Below are positions 7,718 through 14,485 of a stretch of 23,073 nucleotides of DNA, in pieces (the stretch's first letter is position 1; the number at the start of each line of letters is the position of its first letter). The translations under genes were made by a program, and so were the position numbers. Under the pieces are notes generated by a model. The model was not told the origin of the DNA. It saw only the letters and a list, made by a program, of their open reading frames with translations, and ran no database searches. Location of the stretch: positions 1-23,073 of the forward strand of contig JAGBXL010000080.1 in the NCBI GenBank assembly GCA_017629325.1, given 5' to 3'. Source of the DNA: Clostridia bacterium. GTDB lineage: Bacteria > Bacillota > Clostridia > UMGS1810.

Positions 7718-8881
7718 TTAATTATCATTATCACCTACCGAGAGATTATTTCCGGGAAACTGTGTAAGACCTACGATATCGGACGGATATGTGATATTAC
7801 TAAGAACTACTGCTGCTATTGTTTCATAGGTATTATAGATAACATCCCATGTGGCTCTGTCAACTACACCTGTTACATCAAGGGAATACGCCCTTTGAAA
7901 TTCCTGCACGGCATTTTGAGTTGCCTCATCAAAAACACCTGTAACTTCTATATAAGGAATACGCGGGTCAAACTGTGATATCACACCAAGAAAATACTGA
8001 ATATATGAAACCTTTGCACCTTCATCACCGAGTGATGAGGGAGATATATATTCAATACTTGCACCTAAGATCTGCTGTCCTTCGGAATTAAGCTCTGCCA
8101 GGCGGCGTACGGCAACATAGAGAAGAGTCATTTTATTCCATGTTGCTTCGCCTACAATACCATCGGGGGTAAGATTAAAAATACGCTGAAAGCTTGTTAC
8201 AGCATTTTCTGTTGCTTCGCCAAAAATCCCGTCTATTGGAGATATTTTTGGAATAGCAGGATAGTTTGTTGATATTTCGTTAAGATACTGCTGAACAACA
8301 TAAACATCTTCCCCTGTATCACCCAAGCGAACAGGATTTCCGGGATACAGATTTAGTATTCCGGATATGGGAGCGTTTTGCACAAGCTCAATATCGTTTC
8401 CATAATAATTCTGGAGAATTTCAAAGGAATTGAGTCCATCTTTAGCAAGTTCCTGACTGCCCCACTGGGATAGACCTTCGCATGTTACGGTTGTTCCATT
8501 ACAATATTTTGCGGCAAGAGGCTCTATAAACCCTTGCCTGCGGATATATGATGTAAATATATCGTCAACAATTCTATCAATATTTTCATAGATATTTCTT
8601 CCTCTTATGAATTTCTGATCATAAGCAGTAGATGAGGTAATGTCAAAATTATATCCTCTGGAACGGTAAAATTCTGTGTATACCCTATTTAATGCATAGG
8701 AAATCTGGGCATATATATTTGCATATATGGCTGATTCTTCCCAGGTTGGATATATTTCGCTTGAAGCAACATTTTTTATATAGTATGGAAAGCTCACAGT
8801 TACATTTTCGGCATCGGAATCAGGTGGACCAAGATGAACTGTGATAAAATCCGGTACAAAAGGGGCACCGGGAAGCGGCAT
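7718..8881 (-). CDS. SpoIID-like domain protein fused to two peptidoglycan-binding domains
   Basis: A 387-residue protein. Residues ~1-165 look like a compact SpoIID/LytB domain: YYIKNVASSEIYPTWEESA includes a Glu (Glu42) where SpoIID enzymes carry their essential Glu, AQISYAL follows, and CEGLSQWGSQELAKDGLNS with EILQNYYG matches the GVGMSQWGA...IL.YYYPG end of the family. SpoIID is a lytic transglycosylase acting on denuded glycan strands during engulfment. Residues ~183-252 and ~282-350 are PG_binding_1 domains (PIDGIFGEATENAVTSFQ; VTGVFDEATQNAVQEFQ). No signal peptide or membrane anchor is visible, unlike SpoIID itself. The ATG follows a strong TAAGGAGG site. It is the middle gene of three on the minus strand. 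The role in spore or cell-wall remodelling is inferred from domains only. Confidence 0.78.
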   Translation of the reverse strand: MPLPGAPFVPDFITVHLGPPDSDAENVTVSFPYYIKNVASSEIYPTWEESAIYANIYAQISYALNRVYTEFYRSRGYNFDITSSTAYDQKFIRGRNIYENIDRIVDDIFTSYIRRQGFIEPLAAKYCNGTTVTCEGLSQWGSQELAKDGLNSFEILQNYYGNDIELVQNAPISGILNLYPGNPVRLGDTGEDVYVVQQYLNEISTNYPAIPKISPIDGIFGEATENAVTSFQRIFNLTPDGIVGEATWNKMTLLYVAVRRLAELNSEGQQILGASIEYISPSSLGDEGAKVSYIQYFLGVISQFDPRIPYIEVTGVFDEATQNAVQEFQRAYSLDVTGVVDRATWDVIYNTYETIAAVVLSNITYPSDIVGLTQFPGNNLSVGDNDN

Positions 8882-8893
8882 AGAAAATCCTCC

Positions 8894-8971
8894 TTAAGCA
8901 GTTGTATTAATATCCGAACCCGTTTTGGGTGCGTGTTTTTTCGCCACTGCTTCGTTATAATACTCGCAAAT
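8894..8971 (-). other. Cryptic 25-codon reading frame between two operon genes (possible small peptide or frameshifted tail)
   Basis: In the 92-base gap the minus strand carries an open frame reading ICEYYNEAVAK...KTGSDINTTA that ends in TAA exactly at the ribosome binding site of the next gene (TTAAGGAGG), the same stop-then-SD layout seen at 7718. The frame stays open upstream to about 8995, overlapping the end of the preceding gene in the -1 frame, but has no ATG, GTG or TTG at a useful position. An ATT codon at 8969-8971 lies nine bases after AGGA. It may be a frameshifted C-terminal extension of the upstream protein, a peptide with a rare start, or chance. Confidence 0.25.
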
Positions 8972-8973
8972 GC

Positions 8974-9366
8974 TTAAAGTTCCTGCTCGGGAACATTAAA
9001 TATTTCAGCTCTTAAATCTGTGGGAACATTTCTGTCGACCGGAGTCATCTCGGCTTCTATAACAGATATCTGACCCGCAAAAATCTGAGCGTTATTAACC
9101 AGAAAGGTTCTGTATTCGGGGTGGTCTACTCTCGCATTTACTGTGGCATACGGCAGAGAATTACCCTGACTTTCTGAAAGAGAGCTATCGGGAGCTTCTA
9201 CAACAATAACATCGGTTTTTCCCTCGGTGTCGCTTTTTCTCACTCCTAAAAGTGTTTGCTGTTCACCACTATCGGTATATACGGTGAAAACCGCATTTTC
9301 TATGGGTATGCGGGAATCAGATGTATATACTCTTGCTCTTAGATAACCATTTTGCAATATTTTCAC
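8974..9366 (-). CDS. Carboxypeptidase-regulatory-like (prealbumin-fold) domain protein
   Basis: A 130-residue protein that looks like a single beta-sandwich domain of the carboxypeptidase regulatory/SpaA-like type: YLRARVYTSDSRIPIENAVF, a turn SDTEGKTDVIVV, then ATVNARVDHPEYRTFLVNN. Such domains typically assist surface assembly or carbohydrate or protein contacts. No signal peptide or sortase signal is seen. The ATG at 9364-9366 follows AGAGGTGA. It is the first gene of the three-gene minus-strand cluster with the SpoIID fusion and the second peptidoglycan-binding protein. A TATAAT-like box lies 20-25 bases upstream without a convincing -35, and the strong terminator at 9405-9437 isolates it from the metA operon. 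The function is not known; domain assignment is by pattern only. Confidence 0.62.
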   Translation of the reverse strand: MKILQNGYLRARVYTSDSRIPIENAVFTVYTDSGEQQTLLGVRKSDTEGKTDVIVVEAPDSSLSESQGNSLPYATVNARVDHPEYRTFLVNNAQIFAGQISVIEAEMTPVDRNVPTDLRAEIFNVPEQEL

Positions 9367-9404
9367 CTCTTTAAATTATATTTATGAAAAATTTTGCTTA
9401 TTAC

Positions 9405-9437
9405 AAAAAATGAGAGCGATTTTGAATCGCTCTCATT
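9405..9437 (-). terminator. Rho-independent terminator of the metA-amidohydrolase operon
   Basis: A perfect 13-bp stem (9409-9421 with 9425-9437) closes a three-base loop and is followed, on the minus strand, by a run of T (plus-strand A run at 9405-9410). The stem begins right at the TGA of the metA-like relic, so it may be the original metA terminator. Confidence 0.9.
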
Positions 9438-9483
9438 TTATTTCGTTAATATTATGTGGTGTTGTTGGGTAAACGTAATAAAC
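9433..9483 (-). pseudogene. Relic of a second metA 3' end (17 codons)
   Basis: The minus strand here reads VYYVYPTTPHNINEIK then TGA, nearly the same as the end of the intact MetA upstream (NYYVYQTTPYNINEIK then TGA). By hand alignment 38 of 51 bases match, and most differences are silent third-position changes. It has no start codon. It lies in the frame of the amidohydrolase but beyond two stops (TAA at 9493 and TAA at 9484). The intact metA and this relic flank the amidohydrolase gene as diverged direct repeats, so it looks like a scar of insertion or recombination at the metA 3' end. Confidence 0.75.
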
Positions 9484-9492
9484 TTACTTTAT

Positions 9493-10275
9493 TTAAAGAT
9501 TTAAAAGTTTTTTTGCATTAAGTGAAAATATCTTTTCTTTTTCGCTATCACTTACAAGATTGTCCATAAGTACCCCACCGATATACATTCCGGGATGACA
9601 TGTGGGAAAATCAGAGCCAAACAGTATGCGGTCAACTCCAAAGGTATCGATAGCTTTGCGAAGCATGCCATAGCGGAACATTCCATAACCGGAAAGGTCG
9701 AGATAGTAGTTTTCGCTCATTTTTGCACGTTCTATGTGACGTAGAAAGTCTGCTTTTTCACCGGGGTGTGCTGCAACAAAAATAACATCCTTATGATTTT
9801 GCACCATTTTGTCCATGGCATCATCATCACGTGAATGAAAGCTTACTATCATGTTGCATTTTCCTGCTTCACTTAGTATTTCTGAAAAATCACTGTCGGA
9901 ATAGTCGCTCCAACCATATATATATGGAACTAATTCACCGATAAGACATACACCGTTTTCTTTCATGCGGTGAATTTCGGCAATTGACTCTTCCACATAA
10001 TGAGGATGAACATGAAATCCTGGCACATAAAAATCGCCGTAAATTTTTTTGAGTTCAAGAGCAGTGTTATTATTTGCCTTTATTTTTTCCCAGTTGTTTG
10101 AATAATCTGCATTGGAAATTTCTACAACTGAACCGCAGATTGCAGAAACACCAAGTCCTTGCATAACATCAAAGGTGTTTTTCGCACTCATTGAACTTGT
10201 ACCAGGATAGTTACAGATGTTATTTTTGTTTTCTATAAAGGGGTGAGTGTGAAAATCAATTATTTCAAAACTCAT
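9493..10275 (-). CDS. Amidohydrolase-family (TIM-barrel) metal-dependent hydrolase
   Basis: A 260-residue cytoplasmic protein of the amidohydrolase-2 group (PF04909-type decarboxylase/hydrolase). The expected metal and catalytic ligands can be read: DFHTHP (His9, His11), LIGE (Glu114), SFHSRD (His147), AAHPGE (His170) and FGSDFP (Asp222). No signal peptide is present. The ATG at 10273-10275 is preceded by AAAGGAGG. Another ATG at 10294-10296 overlaps the metA stop as ATGA but has no ribosome binding site of its own, and would place this one inside the coding region. It is coupled to metA, but no methionine-pathway role is evident. The metA relic directly behind it suggests that it arrived by insertion. 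The substrate cannot be told from the sequence. Confidence 0.85.
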   Translation of the reverse strand: MSFEIIDFHTHPFIENKNNICNYPGTSSMSAKNTFDVMQGLGVSAICGSVVEISNADYSNNWEKIKANNNTALELKKIYGDFYVPGFHVHPHYVEESIAEIHRMKENGVCLIGELVPYIYGWSDYSDSDFSEILSEAGKCNMIVSFHSRDDDAMDKMVQNHKDVIFVAAHPGEKADFLRHIERAKMSENYYLDLSGYGMFRYGMLRKAIDTFGVDRILFGSDFPTCHPGMYIGGVLMDNLVSDSEKEKIFSLNAKKLLNL

Positions 10276-10292
10276 AATATTTCCTCCTTTTT

Positions 10293-11210
10293 TCATTTAA
10301 TTTCGTTGATATTATAGGGCGTAGTCTGATAAACATAGTAATTCAGCCAATTTGAAAAAAGAAGATTTGCATGAGACCTCCACCTTACCACAGGGGAATT
10401 ATTGGGGTTATCGTCATCAAAATAATTTTGAGGAATTTCGGGGTTTATGCCGGCATCAAGATCGCGGAAATATTCTTTTGAAAGTGTGTCGGCATCGTAT
10501 TCAGGGTGGCCTGTTACATAAATCTGCTTTTTATCGCTGCTTGCAACAATATAAACACCTGCCTCATCTGAAGATGCAATTATAACCAGATCGGAGATAC
10601 TATCTATATCTTCTTCCTTAACAGTGGAGTTTCTTGAATGAGGTGCTAAAAATTCATCGTCAAAGCCCCTTACAAGCATCATTGTTTTGCGATTTACTGT
10701 GTGCTTATACACTCCGGAAAGCTTTTTGGAGAGATTTTGCTTTGGTATTCCATAATGATAATAAAGCCCTGCAAGTGCCGCCCAGCATATATGCATTGTG
10801 CTGGTTACATTTGTTTTTGACCACTCTAAAATTTCTTTGAGTTCGTTCCAATAGGTAACTTCTTCAAATTCAAGTTTTTCAACAGGAGCACCTGTTATTA
10901 TTAAGCCATCGTATTTATTATTTTTTATATCATCAAAGGTTTTATAGAATTCGTCTATATGGTCTTGTGATGTGTTTTTTGATTTGTGAGATGCCGTCAT
11001 TATAAAATCTATTTCAACCTGAAGAGGTGTGTTGCCAAGAACTCTTGCAAGCTGGGTTTCGGTTACGATTTTGGTTGGCATAATATTGAGAATCGCTATT
11101 TTAAGAGGACGGATATCCTGACTGAGTGCTCTTTTTTCCGTCATACAAAAAATATTTTCGCCACGCAAGATACTATTTGCAGGCAAATCCTCGGGAATTT
11201 TTATTGGCAT
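10293..11210 (-). CDS. metA: Homoserine O-acyltransferase MetA (acetyltransferase type by Glu111)
   Basis: A 305-residue enzyme that acylates the homoserine hydroxyl in the first committed step of methionine synthesis. Counting from the ATG, the catalytic residues fall at the family numbers: Cys142 (HICWAALAGLYYHYG), His235 and Glu237 (VTGHPEYD). Residue 111 in GAPVEKLEFEEV is Glu, which in characterised MetA proteins of the Bacillus cereus type goes with acetyl-CoA; E. coli, which uses succinyl-CoA, has Gly. Homoserine O-acetyltransferase activity is therefore more likely than succinyltransferase. The length is complete. The ATG follows a GGGGGC site, and a consensus promoter lies at 11241-11269 with a leader of only about 25 bases, too short for a SAM riboswitch or T-box. 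Confidence 0.95.
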   Translation of the reverse strand: MPIKIPEDLPANSILRGENIFCMTEKRALSQDIRPLKIAILNIMPTKIVTETQLARVLGNTPLQVEIDFIMTASHKSKNTSQDHIDEFYKTFDDIKNNKYDGLIITGAPVEKLEFEEVTYWNELKEILEWSKTNVTSTMHICWAALAGLYYHYGIPKQNLSKKLSGVYKHTVNRKTMMLVRGFDDEFLAPHSRNSTVKEEDIDSISDLVIIASSDEAGVYIVASSDKKQIYVTGHPEYDADTLSKEYFRDLDAGINPEIPQNYFDDDNPNNSPVVRWRSHANLLFSNWLNYYVYQTTPYNINEIK

Positions 11211-11240
11211 GCTATCGCCCCCTTTACATTATGTTTTTTC

Positions 11241-11269
11241 ATTATAACAAATAAAATTCTTTTTTTCAA
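11241..11269 (-). promoter_or_regulatory. Promoter of metA
   Basis: On the minus strand there is TTGAAA (11264-11269), a 17-base spacer and TATAAT (11241-11246). The start site falls near 11234, about 25 bases before the ATG. No S-box, T-box or other attenuator fits in the leader. Confidence 0.82.
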
Positions 11270-11318
11270 GGTATAATGCAACAATACAGAAGATAATGTT
11301 AGATTTATGACAAAACAC

Positions 11319-11347
11319 TTTACATTTTTTTTGGTTTGTGCTATAAT
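11319..11347 (+). promoter_or_regulatory. Promoter of the hemolysin III-family gene
   Basis: TTTACA (11319-11324), a 17-base spacer and TATAAT (11342-11347) precede the gene; it diverges from the metA promoter about 50 bases away. Confidence 0.75.
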
Positions 11348-11380
11348 TCATACTAAGTTTTTTATGTGAAGGTGAGTATT

Positions 11381-12037
11381 TTGGCATTTAAAGTAAATTT
11401 CAACGGTCAATCCCTAGGAGAAGAAATAGCAAATTCTATATCTCACGGTGTGGGAGCACTTCTTGCGATAGCAGGAACGGCTGTGATGATTGTTACAGCA
11501 TGTATTACCAGCGATAGCATGGGTATTGTGAGTGCTGCATTATACGGATTTTTCACAATACTTCTTTACCTTTTTTCAACTTTATATCATTCGATAACAA
11601 ACACGAGAGCTAAAAAGGTTTTTCAGATTTTTGACCACTGCTCAATTTTTTTGATGATACTTGGCTCTTATATTCCACTGTGCCTTTGCCTTATAAGAGG
11701 ATTTGTAGGCTGGGCATTATTTAGCATAACGGCTGTTTTATCGGTTGTGGGAATTGTGTTTAATTCAATAGACCTTAAAAAATGGCATAGACTTTCCATG
11801 ATATTATATGTTATTATGGGTTGGTCGGCAGTTTTTGTTTTTGGTGAGGTTTTAGCAAAAGTTCCGCTTAAGGGAATTATTCTTCTTGTTGGCGGAGGCA
11901 TAAGCTACACACTGGGAATAATATTTTTTACTAAAGACAAGATAGAATATATGCATTATGTGTGGCATTTATTTGTTTTGATGGGAACCATCCTTCAGTA
12001 TTTCTTTATATTATTCTATGTTATTCCAATAAATTAA
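11381..12037 (+). CDS. Hemolysin III / PAQR-family membrane protein (TrhA/YqfA-like)
   Basis: A 218-residue inner-membrane protein with about seven hydrophobic spans, of the hemolysin III/PAQR family. The conserved His and Asp residues are seen in SISHGVG (N-terminus), STLYHS (end of the second span), FDHCSIF (third span) and MHYVWHLFVL (last span), matching the metal-binding pattern of these proteins. Characterised relatives influence membrane-lipid homeostasis; haemolysis is not a safe inference. The annotated start is a TTG at 11381-11383, six bases after the GAAGGTGAG site; the GTG at 11366 has no ribosome binding site ahead of it. The gene is single, with its own promoter, convergent with mgtE and sharing the bidirectional terminator at 12046-12083. 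Confidence 0.9.
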   Translation: MAFKVNFNGQSLGEEIANSISHGVGALLAIAGTAVMIVTACITSDSMGIVSAALYGFFTILLYLFSTLYHSITNTRAKKVFQIFDHCSIFLMILGSYIPLCLCLIRGFVGWALFSITAVLSVVGIVFNSIDLKKWHRLSMILYVIMGWSAVFVFGEVLAKVPLKGIILLVGGGISYTLGIIFFTKDKIEYMHYVWHLFVLMGTILQYFFILFYVIPIN

Positions 12038-12045
12038 ATAAAGCG

Positions 12046-12083
12046 AAAAGGCTGTAAAAACAATGTTTTTACAGCCTTTTTTT
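12046..12083. terminator. Bidirectional terminator between the hemolysin III gene and mgtE
   Basis: The arms 12046-12061 and 12065-12080 (AAAAGGCTGTAAAAAC and its complement) form a 16-bp stem with a three-base loop. The plus-strand 3' side is T-rich (TTTTTTT). On the minus strand the stem is followed by TCGCTTTATTT, so it can serve both convergent genes. Confidence 0.88.
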
Positions 12084-13458
12084 ACAAATTAAGAAATAGC
12101 TTTGCAAAATTAAAATACACAAGAAGCGACAGTGCATCTACTATTGTTGTGATAAAGGGGCTTGCCATAACTGCTGGGTCGAAGCCTATTTTTTTTGCAG
12201 CTATGGGAAGAGTTGAGCCAACAAGCTTTGCAATAAACACAGTTACAACAAGAGTGAGACTTACAACAAACGAAACAAAAAGAGCGTTTTGCCCATCGGA
12301 CACAATTGCAGCTCTATCGAGAAGCATCATTTTTGCAAAGTTTACAATTGCGAGAGTTAAGCCGCAAAGAAGAGCCACTCTGCATTCTTTAAAAACAATT
12401 TTAAATAAATCTTTCATTTCAATATCGCCAAGTGAAAGACTTCGGATAATTGTTACCGATGACTGACCGCCAGAATTTCCGCCTGTATCCATAAGCATTG
12501 GAATAAAAGATGTTAAGATTACGCAGCTTGCAAGTGCAGATTCATAAGAGCTTATTATACTGCCTGTGAAAGTGGCAGAAATCATTAAAAGAAGGAGCCA
12601 CGGAATACGCTGTTTCCAGGTTTCCCACACGCCTGTTTTAAGATATGATTTTTCCGACGGGATAATCGCCGCCATTTTTTCGATATCTTCGGTTGTTTCA
12701 TCTTGCAATACGTCGATGGCATCGTCGAATGTTACAATACCAACAAGCCTTGTTTCATCATCTACAACAGGGATTGCCATAAAATTATATTTATCAAAGG
12801 CTTTGGCAACTTCCTCCTGGTCGTCGGTTGTTGTGAAACAAATAACATTAGTTTCCATTATATCTTCTATTATTTCATCAGGGTGAGCAAGAAGAAGTGT
12901 TTTTGCAGAAACCATTCCTATGAGCTTATTATTTAAATCCGTAACGTAACATGTATATATGGTTTCTTTATCGAGACCGGTTGAACGAATATGTGATATC
13001 GCCTGGGATACATTTATATTCTTTTTAAGACGCACATACTCTGTTGTCATTATACTGCCAGCACTATCTTCGGGATATTTTAATATTTCGTTTATGGAGC
13101 GTCTGGTATCGCTATCGGTAAAACGAAGTATTCTTTTAACTACATTGGCGGGCATTTCCTCTAAAATATCTACGGTATCATCAACAAAAAGGTCGTTTAC
13201 CACAGCTTTTAGTTCGCTATCACTAAAGCTTCTGATGAGGGTTTCCTGATCTTCGGATTCCATTTCTACAAAGGTGTCTGCCGCCTGATCTTTTGGCAAA
13301 ATACGAAATGCCAAAAGAAGTTCATCATTTGTTAAATCCTTTAAAAACTCTGCAATATCTGCAGGGTTTGTTTCTGCAAGAAGCAGTCTTAATTTGGCAT
13401 ACTGTTTTGATTTTAAAAGCTCGTATGCCTGATTTTCTACATTAATATTTTCTTCCAT
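12082..13458 (-). CDS. mgtE: Magnesium transporter MgtE
   Basis: A 458-residue Mg2+ channel/transporter of the inner membrane. The acidic, helical N domain covers residues ~1-130 (FRILPKDQAADTFVEM), the CBS pair residues ~135-255 (GSIMTTEYVRLKK and NFMAIPVVDDETRLVGIVTF), and the C-terminal part has five membrane helices with the conserved pore segment MDTGGNSGGQSSV at 323-335 and GFDPAVMASPFITTIVDALS near the end. The CBS and N domains close the pore at high internal Mg2+. The ATG at 13456-13458 is preceded by AGGAGG. It is 180 bases behind lgt with no terminator between them. The leader holds short candidate ORFs but no recognisable M-box. Confidence 0.95.
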   Translation of the reverse strand: MEENINVENQAYELLKSKQYAKLRLLLAETNPADIAEFLKDLTNDELLLAFRILPKDQAADTFVEMESEDQETLIRSFSDSELKAVVNDLFVDDTVDILEEMPANVVKRILRFTDSDTRRSINEILKYPEDSAGSIMTTEYVRLKKNINVSQAISHIRSTGLDKETIYTCYVTDLNNKLIGMVSAKTLLLAHPDEIIEDIMETNVICFTTTDDQEEVAKAFDKYNFMAIPVVDDETRLVGIVTFDDAIDVLQDETTEDIEKMAAIIPSEKSYLKTGVWETWKQRIPWLLLLMISATFTGSIISSYESALASCVILTSFIPMLMDTGGNSGGQSSVTIIRSLSLGDIEMKDLFKIVFKECRVALLCGLTLAIVNFAKMMLLDRAAIVSDGQNALFVSFVVSLTLVVTVFIAKLVGSTLPIAAKKIGFDPAVMASPFITTIVDALSLLVYFNFAKLFLNL

Positions 13459-13638
13459 TTAACATTCCTCCTAAATTGTAATGCATAGCTATTGTGCTAT
13501 TTTAGGTAGGAAGTAGTCGAACAGTTTAATGTGAAACGAACATGGAAAAGCCTATTTGCCATATTCGCCCGACATATTCACCATAGCAATTACCTCCCGT
13601 GTCCATTTCATCACCTCATTTTTCTTAATTTAAATATA
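13459..13638 (-). other. Leader between lgt and mgtE
   Basis: This 180-base stretch has no long ORF. On the minus strand there are two good Shine-Dalgarno sites with ATG codons (short ORFs at 13526-13606 and 13552-13584), a direct repeat of GAATATG, a weak TTGCTAT/ATGGCAA pairing, and then an AT-rich tail leading to the mgtE AGGAGG. No consensus promoter and no terminator is seen between lgt and mgtE. The conserved M-box (AGGTGAGGCTCCT and GCTGCTGCCC) is absent. Confidence 0.5.
13526..13606 (-). CDS. Candidate leader peptide upstream of mgtE (26 codons)
   Basis: An ATG at 13604-13606 sits behind a GAGGTGATGAA site and opens a 26-codon frame starting MDTGGNCYGEYVG and ending GFSMFVSH with TAA. 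The first six residues copy the MDTGGN of the MgtE pore motif, though the DNA differs. A second overlapping frame (13552-13584, MVNMSGEYGK then TAG) has a GGGAGG site eight bases upstream. If the first TAG is ignored, that frame continues as AFPCSFHIKLFDYFLPKIAQ to 13489. A regulatory leader peptide is possible. I know of no close named family. Confidence 0.35.
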   Translation of the reverse strand: MDTGGNCYGEYVGRIWQIGFSMFVSH

Positions 13639-14460
13639 TTATTTTGCTTTTTTTAATAAGCGAAAATACAAAAAACCAAAAACTACTGCACACAGTAGTG
13701 CTAAGCCTTGCGAAACTCTTATGGGACCAAGCATAAGACTATCGGTGCGAAGACCTTCTATAAAAAATCTGCCAAGTCCGTAAAGAGCTGTGTAGGCAAA
13801 AAAGACCTGACCTTTATATGAGCGATGTTTGATAATTACAAAAAGTGTTACAAGAACAGCCAAAGACCATAAGGATTCATATAAAAAGGTGGGGTGAACA
13901 GGAATATTAGGCTCGATATTTAATCCCATATTTTTAAGCTCTTCAAGATATGAAATCGTGTTTTCGCTTATCATTCCCCAGGGAAGATTTGTGTTTGTGC
14001 CAAATGCTTCCTGATTAAAAAAGTTGCCCCATCTGCCTATCATTTGCCCGCATATAAGACCAACGGCACCAATATCAAATACCGCTAAAGTGTTTAACTT
14101 TTTTATTTTAGAATAGACACAAGCTGCAAGAACTCCGCCTATTACCGCACCGTAGATGGCAATTCCGCCGCCGCGAAGATTAAGTATTTCCGACGGGTTT
14201 TCAAGATAAAAGGAAAGATTGAAAAGAACATAGTAAATCCGGGCAAACACAACTGCTACGGGTCCGCAGTAAATTGCAAGGTCCAGGGGAATGTCTGTGC
14301 TCTCCCCCATTTTTTTTGCCGCAAAAGATGCTATAAAAACGCCTGAAATAAGGGCTAAAGAAATTATTATTCCGTACCAGTAGATAGGAATACCGGAAAA
14401 ATAAAATGCTATTCTGTTTATGGTAAGGTCTATGCCAAGTTTTGGAAATGATACTGTCAT
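13639..14460 (-). CDS. lgt: Prolipoprotein diacylglyceryl transferase
   Basis: A 273-residue integral membrane enzyme that moves diacylglycerol from phosphatidylglycerol to the lipobox Cys of prolipoproteins. The signature GRWGNFFNQEAFG (residues 142-154) has Arg143 and Asn146 at the E. coli positions, and LRGGGIAIYGAVIGG (95-109) carries Tyr where Gram-negative enzymes have His103, usual for Firmicutes. HPTFLYES follows further on. About seven hydrophobic spans are seen and the length is normal. The ATG at 14458-14460 has GGTGA upstream. It follows the M16 peptidase gene by 25 bases, suggesting one operon with the peptidase pair, and mgtE follows with no terminator between. Confidence 0.96.
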   Translation of the reverse strand: MTVSFPKLGIDLTINRIAFYFSGIPIYWYGIIISLALISGVFIASFAAKKMGESTDIPLDLAIYCGPVAVVFARIYYVLFNLSFYLENPSEILNLRGGGIAIYGAVIGGVLAACVYSKIKKLNTLAVFDIGAVGLICGQMIGRWGNFFNQEAFGTNTNLPWGMISENTISYLEELKNMGLNIEPNIPVHPTFLYESLWSLAVLVTLFVIIKHRSYKGQVFFAYTALYGLGRFFIEGLRTDSLMLGPIRVSQGLALLCAVVFGFLYFRLLKKAK

Positions 14461-14485
14461 ACTTTTTCACCGTTTTTATGATTAT

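Noticed and set aside
8969..8990. Programmed -1 frameshift at the end of the 8974-9366 gene
   Set aside because: No slippery heptamer of the X XXY YYZ type is present at the junction; an indel or chance is simpler.
9433..10345. Integrated mobile element using metA as attachment site
   Set aside because: Direct repeats exist, but they are 25% diverged, only one hydrolase gene lies between them, and no integrase or transposase is seen.
11211..11240. SAM riboswitch or T-box ahead of metA
   Set aside because: The promoter leaves a leader of only about 25 bases, too short for either.
13459..13640. M-box (Mg2+ riboswitch) upstream of mgtE
   Set aside because: The conserved M-box segments are not present and the leader is mostly AT-rich with short ORFs.
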